From Limoniibacter endophyticus (lineage in GTDB: Bacteria; Pseudomonadota; Alphaproteobacteria; Rhizobiales; Rhizobiaceae): 64,000 nucleotides of DNA. The translations under genes were made by a program, and so were the position numbers. Below, in pieces: positions 8,091-16,673 of this stretch; within the stretch, counting starts at the first letter, position 1; each line of letters begins with the position of its first letter. Where the stretch lies: NCBI RefSeq assembly GCF_014652835.1, contig NZ_BMZO01000002.1, positions 186,001 to 250,000 on the forward strand, given 5' to 3'. The notes below the pieces were generated by a model. The model searched no databases, was not told the DNA's origin, and saw nothing but the letters and a program-made list of their open reading frames with translations.

Positions 8091-9268
8091 ATTGGCCGAC
8101 GGTCCCGATTACTAAAGTTGCGCGGGTCGTAGGCGGCGCCACGCCCAAGACCGACAATCCCAACTTCTGGGACGGATGCATCGACTGGGCGACCCCGAAG
8201 GACTTGAGCAACCTTGGGCAAAAGTTCATTTCGTCGACGCCTCGTAAGATCACCGATGCAGGATTGAGGGGGTGTGCCGCAGAAGTCCTTCCCGCGGGAT
8301 CGGTCCTTTTCTCGTCGCGGGCGCCAATCGGTCACATCGCAATCAACACTGTGCCGATGGCGACTAATCAGGGCTTCAAGAGCTTCGTTCCTGGTCCGGA
8401 ATTGGACGCCAGTTTTCTGTATTGGTGGCTGGACACGAACCGAGAACGCTTGCAAGCCATGGGAACGGGCGCGACCTTCAAGGAGGTCTCGAAGGCAGTC
8501 GTCGAGCGCATAGAAATCCCCCTCCCGCCCTTGGACGAGCAGAGGCGGATTGCGGCGATACTGGATCAAGCGGATGTACTCCGTCGCCTCCGCGCTCGCG
8601 CCGTCGACAAGCTGAACACTCTCGGCCAAGCGATCTTTCATGAGATGTTCGAGGAAGCCCTGCAGGGCGATTTCTTCGAGTTCGGTCAGGCCGTCGAAGA
8701 GTTCCGCTACGGCACCTCCAACAAGTCCGGGGAAGCGGGCCTACCAACCCTGCGCATTCCGAATGTGATCGGCGGCGGCATCGACACAGCCGAGATCAAG
8801 ACCGTCGAAGTGACCGGCGCCGAATTAGTACGACTTCGCCTGAGGGATGGCGATGTGCTTTTCGTCCGCACCAACGGGAACCCAGATTATGTGGGCCGAT
8901 GTGCGGCGTTCTCGTTCGCAGCTGTTGCGGACTATGACGCTGACGCCGATTGGATTTTTGCCTCTTACCTAATCCGCGCGCGCCTGTCCGACCGCATCAA
9001 CCCCGCATTTGCTAAGACCTTTTTTGCTTCACACGTGGGGCGTTCGGCCGTTCGCGAGCGATGCAAGACATCTGCCGGTCAATACAACATCAACACAGAG
9101 GGCTTGGCGTCATTACCCTTCCCTGACGTGCCAAGGCCGGATCAGGATAAATTCGCTGAGGTCCTTGCTGCCATTGAGCAAAACAGCGCTCCTATGAAGC
9201 GGTCGGCCGCGAAGATGAACGAGAAATTTGCCTCCCTCCAGCACCGCGCCTTCATGGGGGAGCTATAG
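8087..9268 (+). CDS. hsdS: Type I restriction-modification specificity subunit HsdS
   Basis: A 393-residue protein with two target-recognition domains, about residues 1-150 and 205-370. Each is followed by a helical spacer; the first shows the family hallmark PLPPLDEQRRIAAIL near residue 145. It selects the two half-sites recognised by the complex. The start overlaps the hsdM stop. The second repeat is more divergent from the first than usual, which is normal for HsdS, where domains are exchanged by recombination. The target sequence cannot be predicted by eye. Confidence 0.93.
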   Translation: MNWPTVPITKVARVVGGATPKTDNPNFWDGCIDWATPKDLSNLGQKFISSTPRKITDAGLRGCAAEVLPAGSVLFSSRAPIGHIAINTVPMATNQGFKSFVPGPELDASFLYWWLDTNRERLQAMGTGATFKEVSKAVVERIEIPLPPLDEQRRIAAILDQADVLRRLRARAVDKLNTLGQAIFHEMFEEALQGDFFEFGQAVEEFRYGTSNKSGEAGLPTLRIPNVIGGGIDTAEIKTVEVTGAELVRLRLRDGDVLFVRTNGNPDYVGRCAAFSFAAVADYDADADWIFASYLIRARLSDRINPAFAKTFFASHVGRSAVRERCKTSAGQYNINTEGLASLPFPDVPRPDQDKFAEVLAAIEQNSAPMKRSAAKMNEKFASLQHRAFMGEL

Positions 9269-9270
9269 CT

Positions 9271-10077
9271 ATGTCCAATGTGCCGGCGCTCACAGATGCC
9301 CAGCTTGAGCAGGTTTCCCGCCTACTGGGTGACTGTGCGACCGGTTCGGAGATCACCCGTGTCCTGAACAGCCTGGGGTTGAACGACGTTTCAGGGGAAA
9401 GCACAAAGTGGCGGCGCCTCTATGGCACTTTCCTCCACTACCAGCGGCAGGACAGGGCAGCCAGCAAGCTGATCGATTTCATCCGCACCTTACTTGACCC
9501 TGCCGGATTCGTGGGGCGACCGGATGAGTTCGAGGCTGTGCGCCAGCAGCTGAACGCGGTCCTCGCCTTCGCCGGCTTGCAGTATGGCGAGGATGGAACA
9601 TTCCGGCGGGCTACGGCGGCGCAGACCATCGAGCAGGCCCACCAGCGTGCCAAAACGCTGCAAGCCAAGTTCAGGGGCCGTCGCATCCACTCCGAGGTCG
9701 TCAAGTACTGCAAGCCCGAACTGCTACAGGATAACTATTTCCACGCCGTGTTCGAGGCTTCCAAGGGGCTCGCGCAGAGGATCAGGGAGCTGTCAGGTGA
9801 GGACGGCGACGGCGCGGCGCTGGTGGATAGAGTGTTCTCCATCGAGCGTCCAATGCTAGCCATCAACACGCTTCAGACGGAAACCGAACGGTCGGAGCAC
9901 AATGGTTTTGCGTCGCTCCTGAAGGGATGCTTTGCGGCGGTGCGCAACCCCTTGGCGCATGAGCCAAAACTCCTGTGGAAAGGCGAAGACGACGCTGCTG
10001 ATTATCTATCGTTGATATCTCTTCTGCATCGGAAGCTGGACGACTGCGCAAAGACCGGACTCGGGGGGATGCGATGA
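9271..10077 (+). CDS. TIGR02391 (Ymh-like) family protein within the hsd operon
   Basis: A 268-residue protein that begins two bases after hsdS. The C-terminal half carries the pattern of the TIGR02391/Hypoth_Ymh family: a helix with DNYFHAVFEASKGLAQRIREL, then MLAINTLQTETE, then the conserved GFASLLKGCFAAVRNPLAHE. The RNPxAHE-type motif is shared with HEPN-like toxins and abortive-infection proteins, which suggests RNase or regulatory activity (inference). The N-terminal 110 residues are a separate helical region. Its stop overlaps the next start, so it is translationally coupled on the downstream side. Confidence 0.72.
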   Translation: MSNVPALTDAQLEQVSRLLGDCATGSEITRVLNSLGLNDVSGESTKWRRLYGTFLHYQRQDRAASKLIDFIRTLLDPAGFVGRPDEFEAVRQQLNAVLAFAGLQYGEDGTFRRATAAQTIEQAHQRAKTLQAKFRGRRIHSEVVKYCKPELLQDNYFHAVFEASKGLAQRIRELSGEDGDGAALVDRVFSIERPMLAINTLQTETERSEHNGFASLLKGCFAAVRNPLAHEPKLLWKGEDDAADYLSLISLLHRKLDDCAKTGLGGMR

Positions 10078-10904
10078 GAGGAGAAATTATCGGGGTTTGG
10101 TCGGAGACTTGGCGTGAAATCTGGTCGAAGCTGGCAAAACACCCGGACGCGCCGGAGGATTTGTTCTGCGAACTTTATCGGGAACTCGTCGGAGCTTTCG
10201 AAGTAGTCCCCGATGTAACAACGCTTGCTGATATTGTTGATCAATCCGACCAAGCCAGTTCAGCGTTTCGCAAGACGAAAGCCACTGCCTTCCGGGGCGA
10301 GCTTGCGCTCCTGGAGTTCATGGAGCGAGCGCATGGCATCGCTGCCGACCTTGGTGGCGATCCACTTGCCAACCGTTACTTCCTGCTGATCGATGCCTTT
10401 CTCGAAAAGTACAGCTTGCGCTACGACCTGCGCCGCCCGTTCAGTCTCAACCCGACGCTGAGCGGCGTGTTCGCTCGATTGATCCGCGACCTGAAGGAAG
10501 CGACCTCCCGCGACGCGGATCTCCATCCGCTTATGGTCGAGTTTGAGGAGTCCGTCCGCGACCTTCGCGCAGATCGCTCTCCGGGGCGGATAAAAACCTG
10601 TATCCAGAAACAGGTAAACTTGTTGGAGGCTATTGGTCAGCGCTGCCCTGGTGTCAGTGCCAACACGCTCGGCCAGATTTGTGACCAAGTTGGGACATGG
10701 CCTCATAACAAGGTCAAGGAGGCGATGAAGGGAATGTATGGCTTTGCTTCCGATTATCCTGGCATTCGACATGGCGGAAATGCAAACAATCGTCTTCGTG
10801 AAATAGAGATGCGTGATCTTGTAAGCGTTACCGTATTGCTTGCTGGCTTCACACCGTATCTGACCGATCTGCTAAATTCGGACAACATCTATCGGGGTGT
10901 GTAG
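10074..10904 (+). CDS. Unknown protein with abortive-infection-like C-terminus
   Basis: A 276-residue protein that I do not recognise over most of its length. It is mainly helical, with no signal peptide or membrane segment. Near the C-terminus KGMYGFASDYPGIRHGGN and a conserved-looking helix (EMRDLVSVTVLLAGF) resemble the C-terminal Abi domain, in which an RxGG/RHG loop follows a long helix. The gene overlaps its upstream neighbour by ATGA and sits 11 bases before the GmrSD-like gene. Its place between hsdS and hsdR suggests a defence role (inference). Confidence 0.55.
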   Translation: MRGEIIGVWSETWREIWSKLAKHPDAPEDLFCELYRELVGAFEVVPDVTTLADIVDQSDQASSAFRKTKATAFRGELALLEFMERAHGIAADLGGDPLANRYFLLIDAFLEKYSLRYDLRRPFSLNPTLSGVFARLIRDLKEATSRDADLHPLMVEFEESVRDLRADRSPGRIKTCIQKQVNLLEAIGQRCPGVSANTLGQICDQVGTWPHNKVKEAMKGMYGFASDYPGIRHGGNANNRLREIEMRDLVSVTVLLAGFTPYLTDLLNSDNIYRGV

Positions 10905-10915
10905 GGGGCACGGAA

Positions 10916-13015
10916 ATGAAGGCAACAGAAGCAGGGCTCCTCGCGTTTCTCAAGAAATCACCACAGTTCGTGATCCCGATCTACCAGAGGACCTATTCCT
11001 GGACCGAGCGTGAATGCCGCCAGCTCTGGGATGACATCATCCGCGCTGGAAGCGACGACGCGATATCCGTCCACTTCATCGGTTCCATCGTCTACATTGA
11101 GGCTGGGCTATCCCAAGTTTCGCATCAAGCGCCCCTGCTTGTCATAGACGGGCAGCAACGTCTGACAACCGTCACACTCCTGCTCGCGGCGCTTGCCGAG
11201 GCGTTGAGCGACGCTGAGCCGATTGATGGCTTCTCCGCCCGGAAGTTGCGCAACTATTACCTTCTGAACCCCGAGGAATCCGGAGAGCGGCACCACAAGC
11301 TTCTTCTGTCTCAGACCGACAAGGCGACACTTATGTCGATCGTTGGACAGAATGAGCCGCCGGTCGAACGCTCCCTTCGGGTCATGCAAAATCACGCGCT
11401 ATTCAGGGATCTGATAGCGGCGCGCCAAGATAGCGTGACCGCAGTGTGCAAGGGCCTCGCTAAGCTCGTGGTTGTCGATATCGCGCTCAGTCGCGATCAG
11501 GACAATCCACAGCTCATTTTCGAGAGCATGAACTCCACGGGTCGCGAACTCAGCCAGGCCGACCTTATCCGAAATTTCATCCTTATGGGGTTGGAGCCCA
11601 CTCTGCAGACCCGCCTCTATGAACAGTTTTGGCGGCCGATGGAGGTCTCGTTCGGGCAAGAGGCCTACAACACGCATTTTGACAGTTTCATGCGTCATTA
11701 CCTGACCGTAAAGACCGGGGAGATTCCGCGGCTGGATGATGTTTACGAGGCTTTCAAAGGGCATGCTCGGTCGCCGAAGGTGGCTGATGCCGGCGTTGAG
11801 GTGCTCGTAAAGGATATCCGGGACTTCGCACGGTACTATTGCGCCATGGCCCTTGGAGCGGAAAGCGACAACGCCCTGAAGACAGCCTTCCACGACCTCC
11901 GGGAGCTCAAGGTCGATGTTGCGTATCCGTTCCTGCTGGAACTGTATCAGGATTATTCAACCGGACTGCTTGCCAAAGATGAGTTCCTGGAGGCTGTGCG
12001 GTTGATCGAAGCCTATGTATTTAGGCGCGCGATCTGCGCAATACCAACAAATTCTCTTAACAAGACGTTTGCTACGTTCACCAAGGCACTGAAGAAGGAC
12101 CGGTATCTTGAAAGCATCAAAGCGCATTTCCTTCTAATGCCTTCTTATCGTCGCTTTCCAAGTGACGACGAGTTCAAGCGCGATATCCAGACGCGGGACC
12201 TATACAATTTCCGCAGCCGCAGCTACTGGCTGCGTCGATTCGAAAACCATGACCGGAAGGAACGGGTTCCCGTTGACGAGTACACGATTGAGCACATCAT
12301 GCCTCAGAGCGAGCAGCTGTCGAGTGCATGGAAAGCCGCACTCGGTGACGAATGGGAGCGTGTTCATCAGACTTACCTTCATACGCTCGGCAATCTGACC
12401 CTCACGGGCTACAACTCTGAGTACAGCAATCGCTCGTTTAAGGAAAAGCGAGACATGCAAGGGGGCTTCAAGCAAAGCCCGCTTCGGGTCAACTCGGGGC
12501 TCGGTGAGCTGGAGGCATGGAACGAAGACACTATTCTGTCGCGCGCTTCGCAGCTGGCGGTGCAGGCGTCAGACGTTTGGCGGGCGCCACTGATTGCGGC
12601 CGATGTTCTCGCCGCATACCAACCAGAAACGGCGAAAGCCGCCGGATACTCCATCGAAGATCACCCTCATCTTCTGAATGCGCCCACGCGCGGTCTGTTC
12701 GATGCGTTCCGTACTGAGGTGTTGAAGCTTGATCCATGCGTAAGCGAAGAGTTTCTGAAGCTGTACGTCGCATACAAGGCGGAGACAAACTTCGTTGACG
12801 TTGTCCCTCAAGCGAAGCAACTACGCCTTTCCCTGAATATGGGCTTTGCCGAGATAAGCGATCCCCGAGGCATGTGCAAAGATGTCTCTGGCCTTGGCCG
12901 GTGGGGAAATGGCGATGTTGAAGTGCGTTTCAGTACACTCGACGAGCTCCCCTATATAATCGGCCTTGTTCGGCAATCCCTTGAGCGCCAGCTTGGAAAT
13001 GGAGGCGATGCATGA
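10916..13015 (+). CDS. DUF262/DUF1524 (GmrSD-like) nuclease
   Basis: A 699-residue protein with the GmrSD layout in one chain. The N-terminal DUF262 domain has IPIYQRTYSW (about residue 21) and LVIDGQQRLTT (about 75-85), a ParB-like NTP-dependent part. The C-terminal DUF1524 domain has the His-Asn-His-type site EHIMPQ (about 457) followed by HTLGNLTLTGYNSEYSN. GmrSD and BrxU enzymes cut DNA with modified cytosines, for example hydroxymethylated or glucosylated phage DNA. Placed inside an hsd operon, it could cover modified phages that the type I enzyme misses. After DUF1524 about 150 extra residues of unknown role follow. Confidence 0.88.
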   Translation: MKATEAGLLAFLKKSPQFVIPIYQRTYSWTERECRQLWDDIIRAGSDDAISVHFIGSIVYIEAGLSQVSHQAPLLVIDGQQRLTTVTLLLAALAEALSDAEPIDGFSARKLRNYYLLNPEESGERHHKLLLSQTDKATLMSIVGQNEPPVERSLRVMQNHALFRDLIAARQDSVTAVCKGLAKLVVVDIALSRDQDNPQLIFESMNSTGRELSQADLIRNFILMGLEPTLQTRLYEQFWRPMEVSFGQEAYNTHFDSFMRHYLTVKTGEIPRLDDVYEAFKGHARSPKVADAGVEVLVKDIRDFARYYCAMALGAESDNALKTAFHDLRELKVDVAYPFLLELYQDYSTGLLAKDEFLEAVRLIEAYVFRRAICAIPTNSLNKTFATFTKALKKDRYLESIKAHFLLMPSYRRFPSDDEFKRDIQTRDLYNFRSRSYWLRRFENHDRKERVPVDEYTIEHIMPQSEQLSSAWKAALGDEWERVHQTYLHTLGNLTLTGYNSEYSNRSFKEKRDMQGGFKQSPLRVNSGLGELEAWNEDTILSRASQLAVQASDVWRAPLIAADVLAAYQPETAKAAGYSIEDHPHLLNAPTRGLFDAFRTEVLKLDPCVSEEFLKLYVAYKAETNFVDVVPQAKQLRLSLNMGFAEISDPRGMCKDVSGLGRWGNGDVEVRFSTLDELPYIIGLVRQSLERQLGNGGDA

Positions 13016-16000
13016 GCCAATTCGCATTCCTTCAAGCTGAATTCGCTGAGGTGCACGAGCACGCCGTAAAAGCGGAAAAACTGGCGCTTTCGGACCCCCG
13101 CAGCGCCTGCTTCTACGCGCGGCTGGCGTTGGAGGTGGCGGTCAAGTGGATGTACCGTCATGATCGCGCGCTTCGGTCGCCCTATGAGACGACACTGTCC
13201 GCGCTGATCCACGAGCCGACCTTCAGGAAGCTTGTCGGTGACGCCCTGGTGGCCAAAGGGAAGGTGGTCAAAGACCTGGGTAACGCAGCCGTGCATGAAG
13301 CTAAACCCGTTGCACCCGCACGCGCCATCACTGCCGTTAGAGAGTTGTTCCATATCGCCTATTGGCTGGTCCGCACCTACGCGAAGGGCGCGAAACCGGC
13401 CGCCGCAGTCGCATTTTCGGCTGATGCGTTGCCGCATACCACTCAGGTGGAGGCGTCCACTCTCGGGAAGCTCAAGGAAATCGCGAGACGCTTCGAGGAG
13501 GCAGCCAGGGAACGAGAACGCGCCGAGCGACTGCGCCTGAAAAGCGACGGCGATCGGTTGAAGCTGGAGACCGAGATCAAGCGGCTTCAGGACGAGATCG
13601 CCAAGATCAAAAAGGCCAACCAGGCCGTGCCCGACAGGCACGACTACAATGAGGTGCAGACGCGGGACGCTTTCATCGACTTGCTGCTGGCGGAAGCTGG
13701 TTGGACGTTCACCAGACCAGGCCACGACACCGAGTGCCCCGTCACCGCCATGCCGAATGCCACGGGCGAGGGCTTCGTTGATTATGTGCTCTGGGGGGAC
13801 GACGGACGACCGCTCGGCTTGGTCGAGGCGAAGCGCACCCGCCGAGATGCACGGGAAGGGCAGCGTCAGGCCGAACTGTACGCCGACGCGCTGGAGCGCC
13901 AGTTTGGGCAGCGGCCGATCATCTTCTATACCAACGGCTATGAGCACTGGATCTGGGATGACCGCCGCTATCCGCCGCGCCCTATCCAGGGTTTTCTCAA
14001 GAAGGATGAGCTGGAGCTTGCGATCCAGCGGCGTGCGACACGCAAGCCGCTGGCACCGGAGGATATCAACTCAAAGATTGTCGAGCGCTACTACCAGACC
14101 CGTGCCATTCGCCGGGTTGCGGAGGCTTTCGAGAAGGACAATCTGCGCAAGGCGTTGTTGGTCATGGCGACGGGCTCGGGCAAGACGCGCACTGTCATCG
14201 CACTTTCCGACCTGTTGATGCGCGCCAACTGGGCGAGACGCATCCTTTTCCTTGCTGATCGCGTCGCGCTCGTCAATCAGGCGTCGAACGCTTTCAAGGC
14301 GTTTCTGCCGCAGGCTTCTCCCGTGAACCTGGTCACCGACAAGGCTGCCCACGGACGGGTCTATGTTTCGACCTATCCGACCATGATGGGGCTGATTGAC
14401 GAGACGAAAAGCGGAGTAAGGCGTTTCGGGCCGGGGCATTTCGACCTGATCGTTATCGATGAGGCGCATCGCTCGGTCTACCGGAAGTACAAGGCGATCT
14501 TCGACTACTTCGACAGCCTTCTGGTCGGCCTTACGGCGACTCCGAAGGATGAGGTCGACCGGGACACCTACGCGCTCTTCGATCTGGAACGCGGTATCCC
14601 CACTGACGCCTATGGGTTGGACGAGGCCGTCAGTGACGGCTTCCTCGTACCGCCCAAGGCTGTCTCCGTGCCGCTCAAGTTCCAGCGAGAGGGCATCAAA
14701 TACGACGACCTCTCTGAAGAAGAGAAGGAGGCGTGGGACGCCATCGAATGGGACGAGGACGGTGCGATCCCGGACCGCGTTGAAGCGGCGGCCGTCAACA
14801 AGTGGCTGTTCAACGAGGACACCGTTGACAAGGTGCTTGAGCACGTCATGACCCATGGGCTGAAGGTCGCTGACGGCGACCGGCTGGGGAAGACCATCAT
14901 CTTCGCCAAGAACCATGACCATGCCCAGTTCATCGCTGAACGCTTCGATGTGAACTATCCCCATCTCCAAGGGCGTTTTGCCCGCGTCATCGACTTCAAG
15001 ACAGAATATGCCCAATCGCTGATTGACGATTTTTCGTCTGCGGACAAGGAACCTCACATCGCCATTTCGGTGGACATGCTCGATACCGGTATCGACGTCC
15101 CCGAGGTGGTCAACCTCGTCTTTTTCAAGATTGTTCGTTCGAAAACCAAGTTCTGGCAGATGATCGGGAGGGGAACGCGGCTGTGTCCTGACCTGTTCGG
15201 CATTGGTCAGCATAAGGAATATTTCTACGTCTTCGATTTCTGCCAGAATTTTGAATTCTTCAACCAGAACCCCGACTTATCCGAAGGATCATCTGGCGCT
15301 TCACTGAGCGAGCGCCTGTTTGCGACACGCGTCGACCTGATCGGCGAACTCGACAGACAACGGCATCCGGACGGCAATGATCCGGCCGCGGTGCTGCGGC
15401 GCGATGTTGTCGCCCAGCTTCGTGCCGAGGTAGACGGCATGAACGTCGAGAACTTCATCGTTCGACCCAAGCGGCGGATTGTTGAGAAGTACAGGGCCGA
15501 CGAAGTCTGGTCGAAGCTGGGTCTGGACGAGCGCGCCGAGCTCATCGACCACATCGCCGGGCTTCCGTCTGCCGTAGTCGATGACGACATTTCCGCCAAG
15601 CAGTTCGATTACCTCATCCTGCAAACCCAGTTGGCGGTACTGCGGGCGCAGAAGGCATTTGCTGGCTATAAGAAGCGCATTGTCGATTTGGCGGCGGCGC
15701 TTGAAGAACTCGGCAATGTCCCGATGGTCGCGGTTGAGATGGCGTTTATCCTAGAGATTCAGACCGACGAGTTCTGGCAGGACGTGACGCCACCAATGTT
15801 GGAAACCATCCGCCGCCGTCTGCGGAGCCTTATCAAGCTCATCGAGCTGAGGAAGCGCCCGCACGTCTACACCGACTTCGAGGACGAAATCGGAGGTCCG
15901 ACCGAGGTCGAGCTTCAAAGCGTCGCCGTCGGGACCGATATGCACCGTTTTCGTATGAAGGCCAGACACTTCCTGAAGGAGCATGAGAACCATATCGCGA

Positions 16001-16404
16001 TTCAAAAGGTTCGCCGAAACGAGCCCCTGACAGCACAAGACCTGGCGGAGCTGGAACGCATCTTCATCGAAGCCGCTGTGGCGGCTCCCGAGGACTTGGA
16101 GCGGGTCCGCAATGATGGCGGGCTTGGGATTTTCGTCCGCTCTCTGGTCGGCCTCGACCGCGAGGCGGCAAAACACGCGTTCGATCGGTTCCAGTGCAAG
16201 CGAAAGCTGTCGGCCAATCAGATCGAATTTCTTAACATGATAATTGATTACCTTACGGACCGAGGCGTGATGGATCCGCGGCTCCTCTATGAGAGTCCTT
16301 TCACCGATTTCGATGCGATGGGGGTGGAAGGTGTTTTTGATAATGTGGGTGTTTCTGAGCTTATCAGTATCTTGGAGGAGGTTCGGCAGCGTGCGGCTGC
16401 TTGA
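13012..16404 (+). CDS. hsdR: Type I restriction endonuclease subunit HsdR with DUF4145
   Basis: An 1130-residue motor-nuclease. It has an N-terminal DUF4145-like domain (about 1-130), then a coiled coil (about 160-210). The PD-(D/E)XK nuclease follows, with FVDYVLW and LVEAK near residue 270. The SF2 helicase has ATGSGKT (about 385), DEAH (about 483), LTATP and QMIGRGTR (about 715), and an EcoEI-type C-terminal domain. It translocates DNA and cuts far from the recognition site. The start overlaps the preceding gene (ATGA). All catalytic motifs look intact. The three genes between hsdS and hsdR are unusual for this family. Confidence 0.94.
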   Translation: MSQFAFLQAEFAEVHEHAVKAEKLALSDPRSACFYARLALEVAVKWMYRHDRALRSPYETTLSALIHEPTFRKLVGDALVAKGKVVKDLGNAAVHEAKPVAPARAITAVRELFHIAYWLVRTYAKGAKPAAAVAFSADALPHTTQVEASTLGKLKEIARRFEEAARERERAERLRLKSDGDRLKLETEIKRLQDEIAKIKKANQAVPDRHDYNEVQTRDAFIDLLLAEAGWTFTRPGHDTECPVTAMPNATGEGFVDYVLWGDDGRPLGLVEAKRTRRDAREGQRQAELYADALERQFGQRPIIFYTNGYEHWIWDDRRYPPRPIQGFLKKDELELAIQRRATRKPLAPEDINSKIVERYYQTRAIRRVAEAFEKDNLRKALLVMATGSGKTRTVIALSDLLMRANWARRILFLADRVALVNQASNAFKAFLPQASPVNLVTDKAAHGRVYVSTYPTMMGLIDETKSGVRRFGPGHFDLIVIDEAHRSVYRKYKAIFDYFDSLLVGLTATPKDEVDRDTYALFDLERGIPTDAYGLDEAVSDGFLVPPKAVSVPLKFQREGIKYDDLSEEEKEAWDAIEWDEDGAIPDRVEAAAVNKWLFNEDTVDKVLEHVMTHGLKVADGDRLGKTIIFAKNHDHAQFIAERFDVNYPHLQGRFARVIDFKTEYAQSLIDDFSSADKEPHIAISVDMLDTGIDVPEVVNLVFFKIVRSKTKFWQMIGRGTRLCPDLFGIGQHKEYFYVFDFCQNFEFFNQNPDLSEGSSGASLSERLFATRVDLIGELDRQRHPDGNDPAAVLRRDVVAQLRAEVDGMNVENFIVRPKRRIVEKYRADEVWSKLGLDERAELIDHIAGLPSAVVDDDISAKQFDYLILQTQLAVLRAQKAFAGYKKRIVDLAAALEELGNVPMVAVEMAFILEIQTDEFWQDVTPPMLETIRRRLRSLIKLIELRKRPHVYTDFEDEIGGPTEVELQSVAVGTDMHRFRMKARHFLKEHENHIAIQKVRRNEPLTAQDLAELERIFIEAAVAAPEDLERVRNDGGLGIFVRSLVGLDREAAKHAFDRFQCKRKLSANQIEFLNMIIDYLTDRGVMDPRLLYESPFTDFDAMGVEGVFDNVGVSELISILEEVRQRAAA

Positions 16405-16505
16405 CGTATAATTGGCTCTGATAACTGAATGTGGTTGCGCTTCCATGCTTTCATGATGACCAAGCTGCCCTGTGTGACTTGTTCCGCGAGCGTGAAGGAG
16501 GTGGG

Positions 16506-16673
16506 ATGAGCACATACGCCGAAATCTTCAGTTGGCCTCGGATACATCATAAGGAAGGCCTGCTTTCGAAAATTGCCAGCGCGCATTTGATGGCCGGCAT
16601 GCGGCGAGAAGCGGACATCTGGTGGCTGTCAGCCAGCTCTGCCTTTGATTATGTCTCCTTTGGAGGGGTATAG
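16506..16673 (+). CDS. Possible small protein downstream of hsdR
   Basis: A 55-residue frame with a very good ribosome site (AAGGAGGTGGG) just before the ATG. I do not recognise the sequence; it has two Trp-containing stretches (IFSWPRIHH and ADIWWLSASSAF) and no signal peptide. Its last 45 bases overlap the 3' end of the minus-strand GHKL gene, and a border-like repeat starts right after its stop. It may be a real small gene or the front of a gene cut at the island edge. Confidence 0.35.
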   Translation: MSTYAEIFSWPRIHHKEGLLSKIASAHLMAGMRREADIWWLSASSAFDYVSFGGV

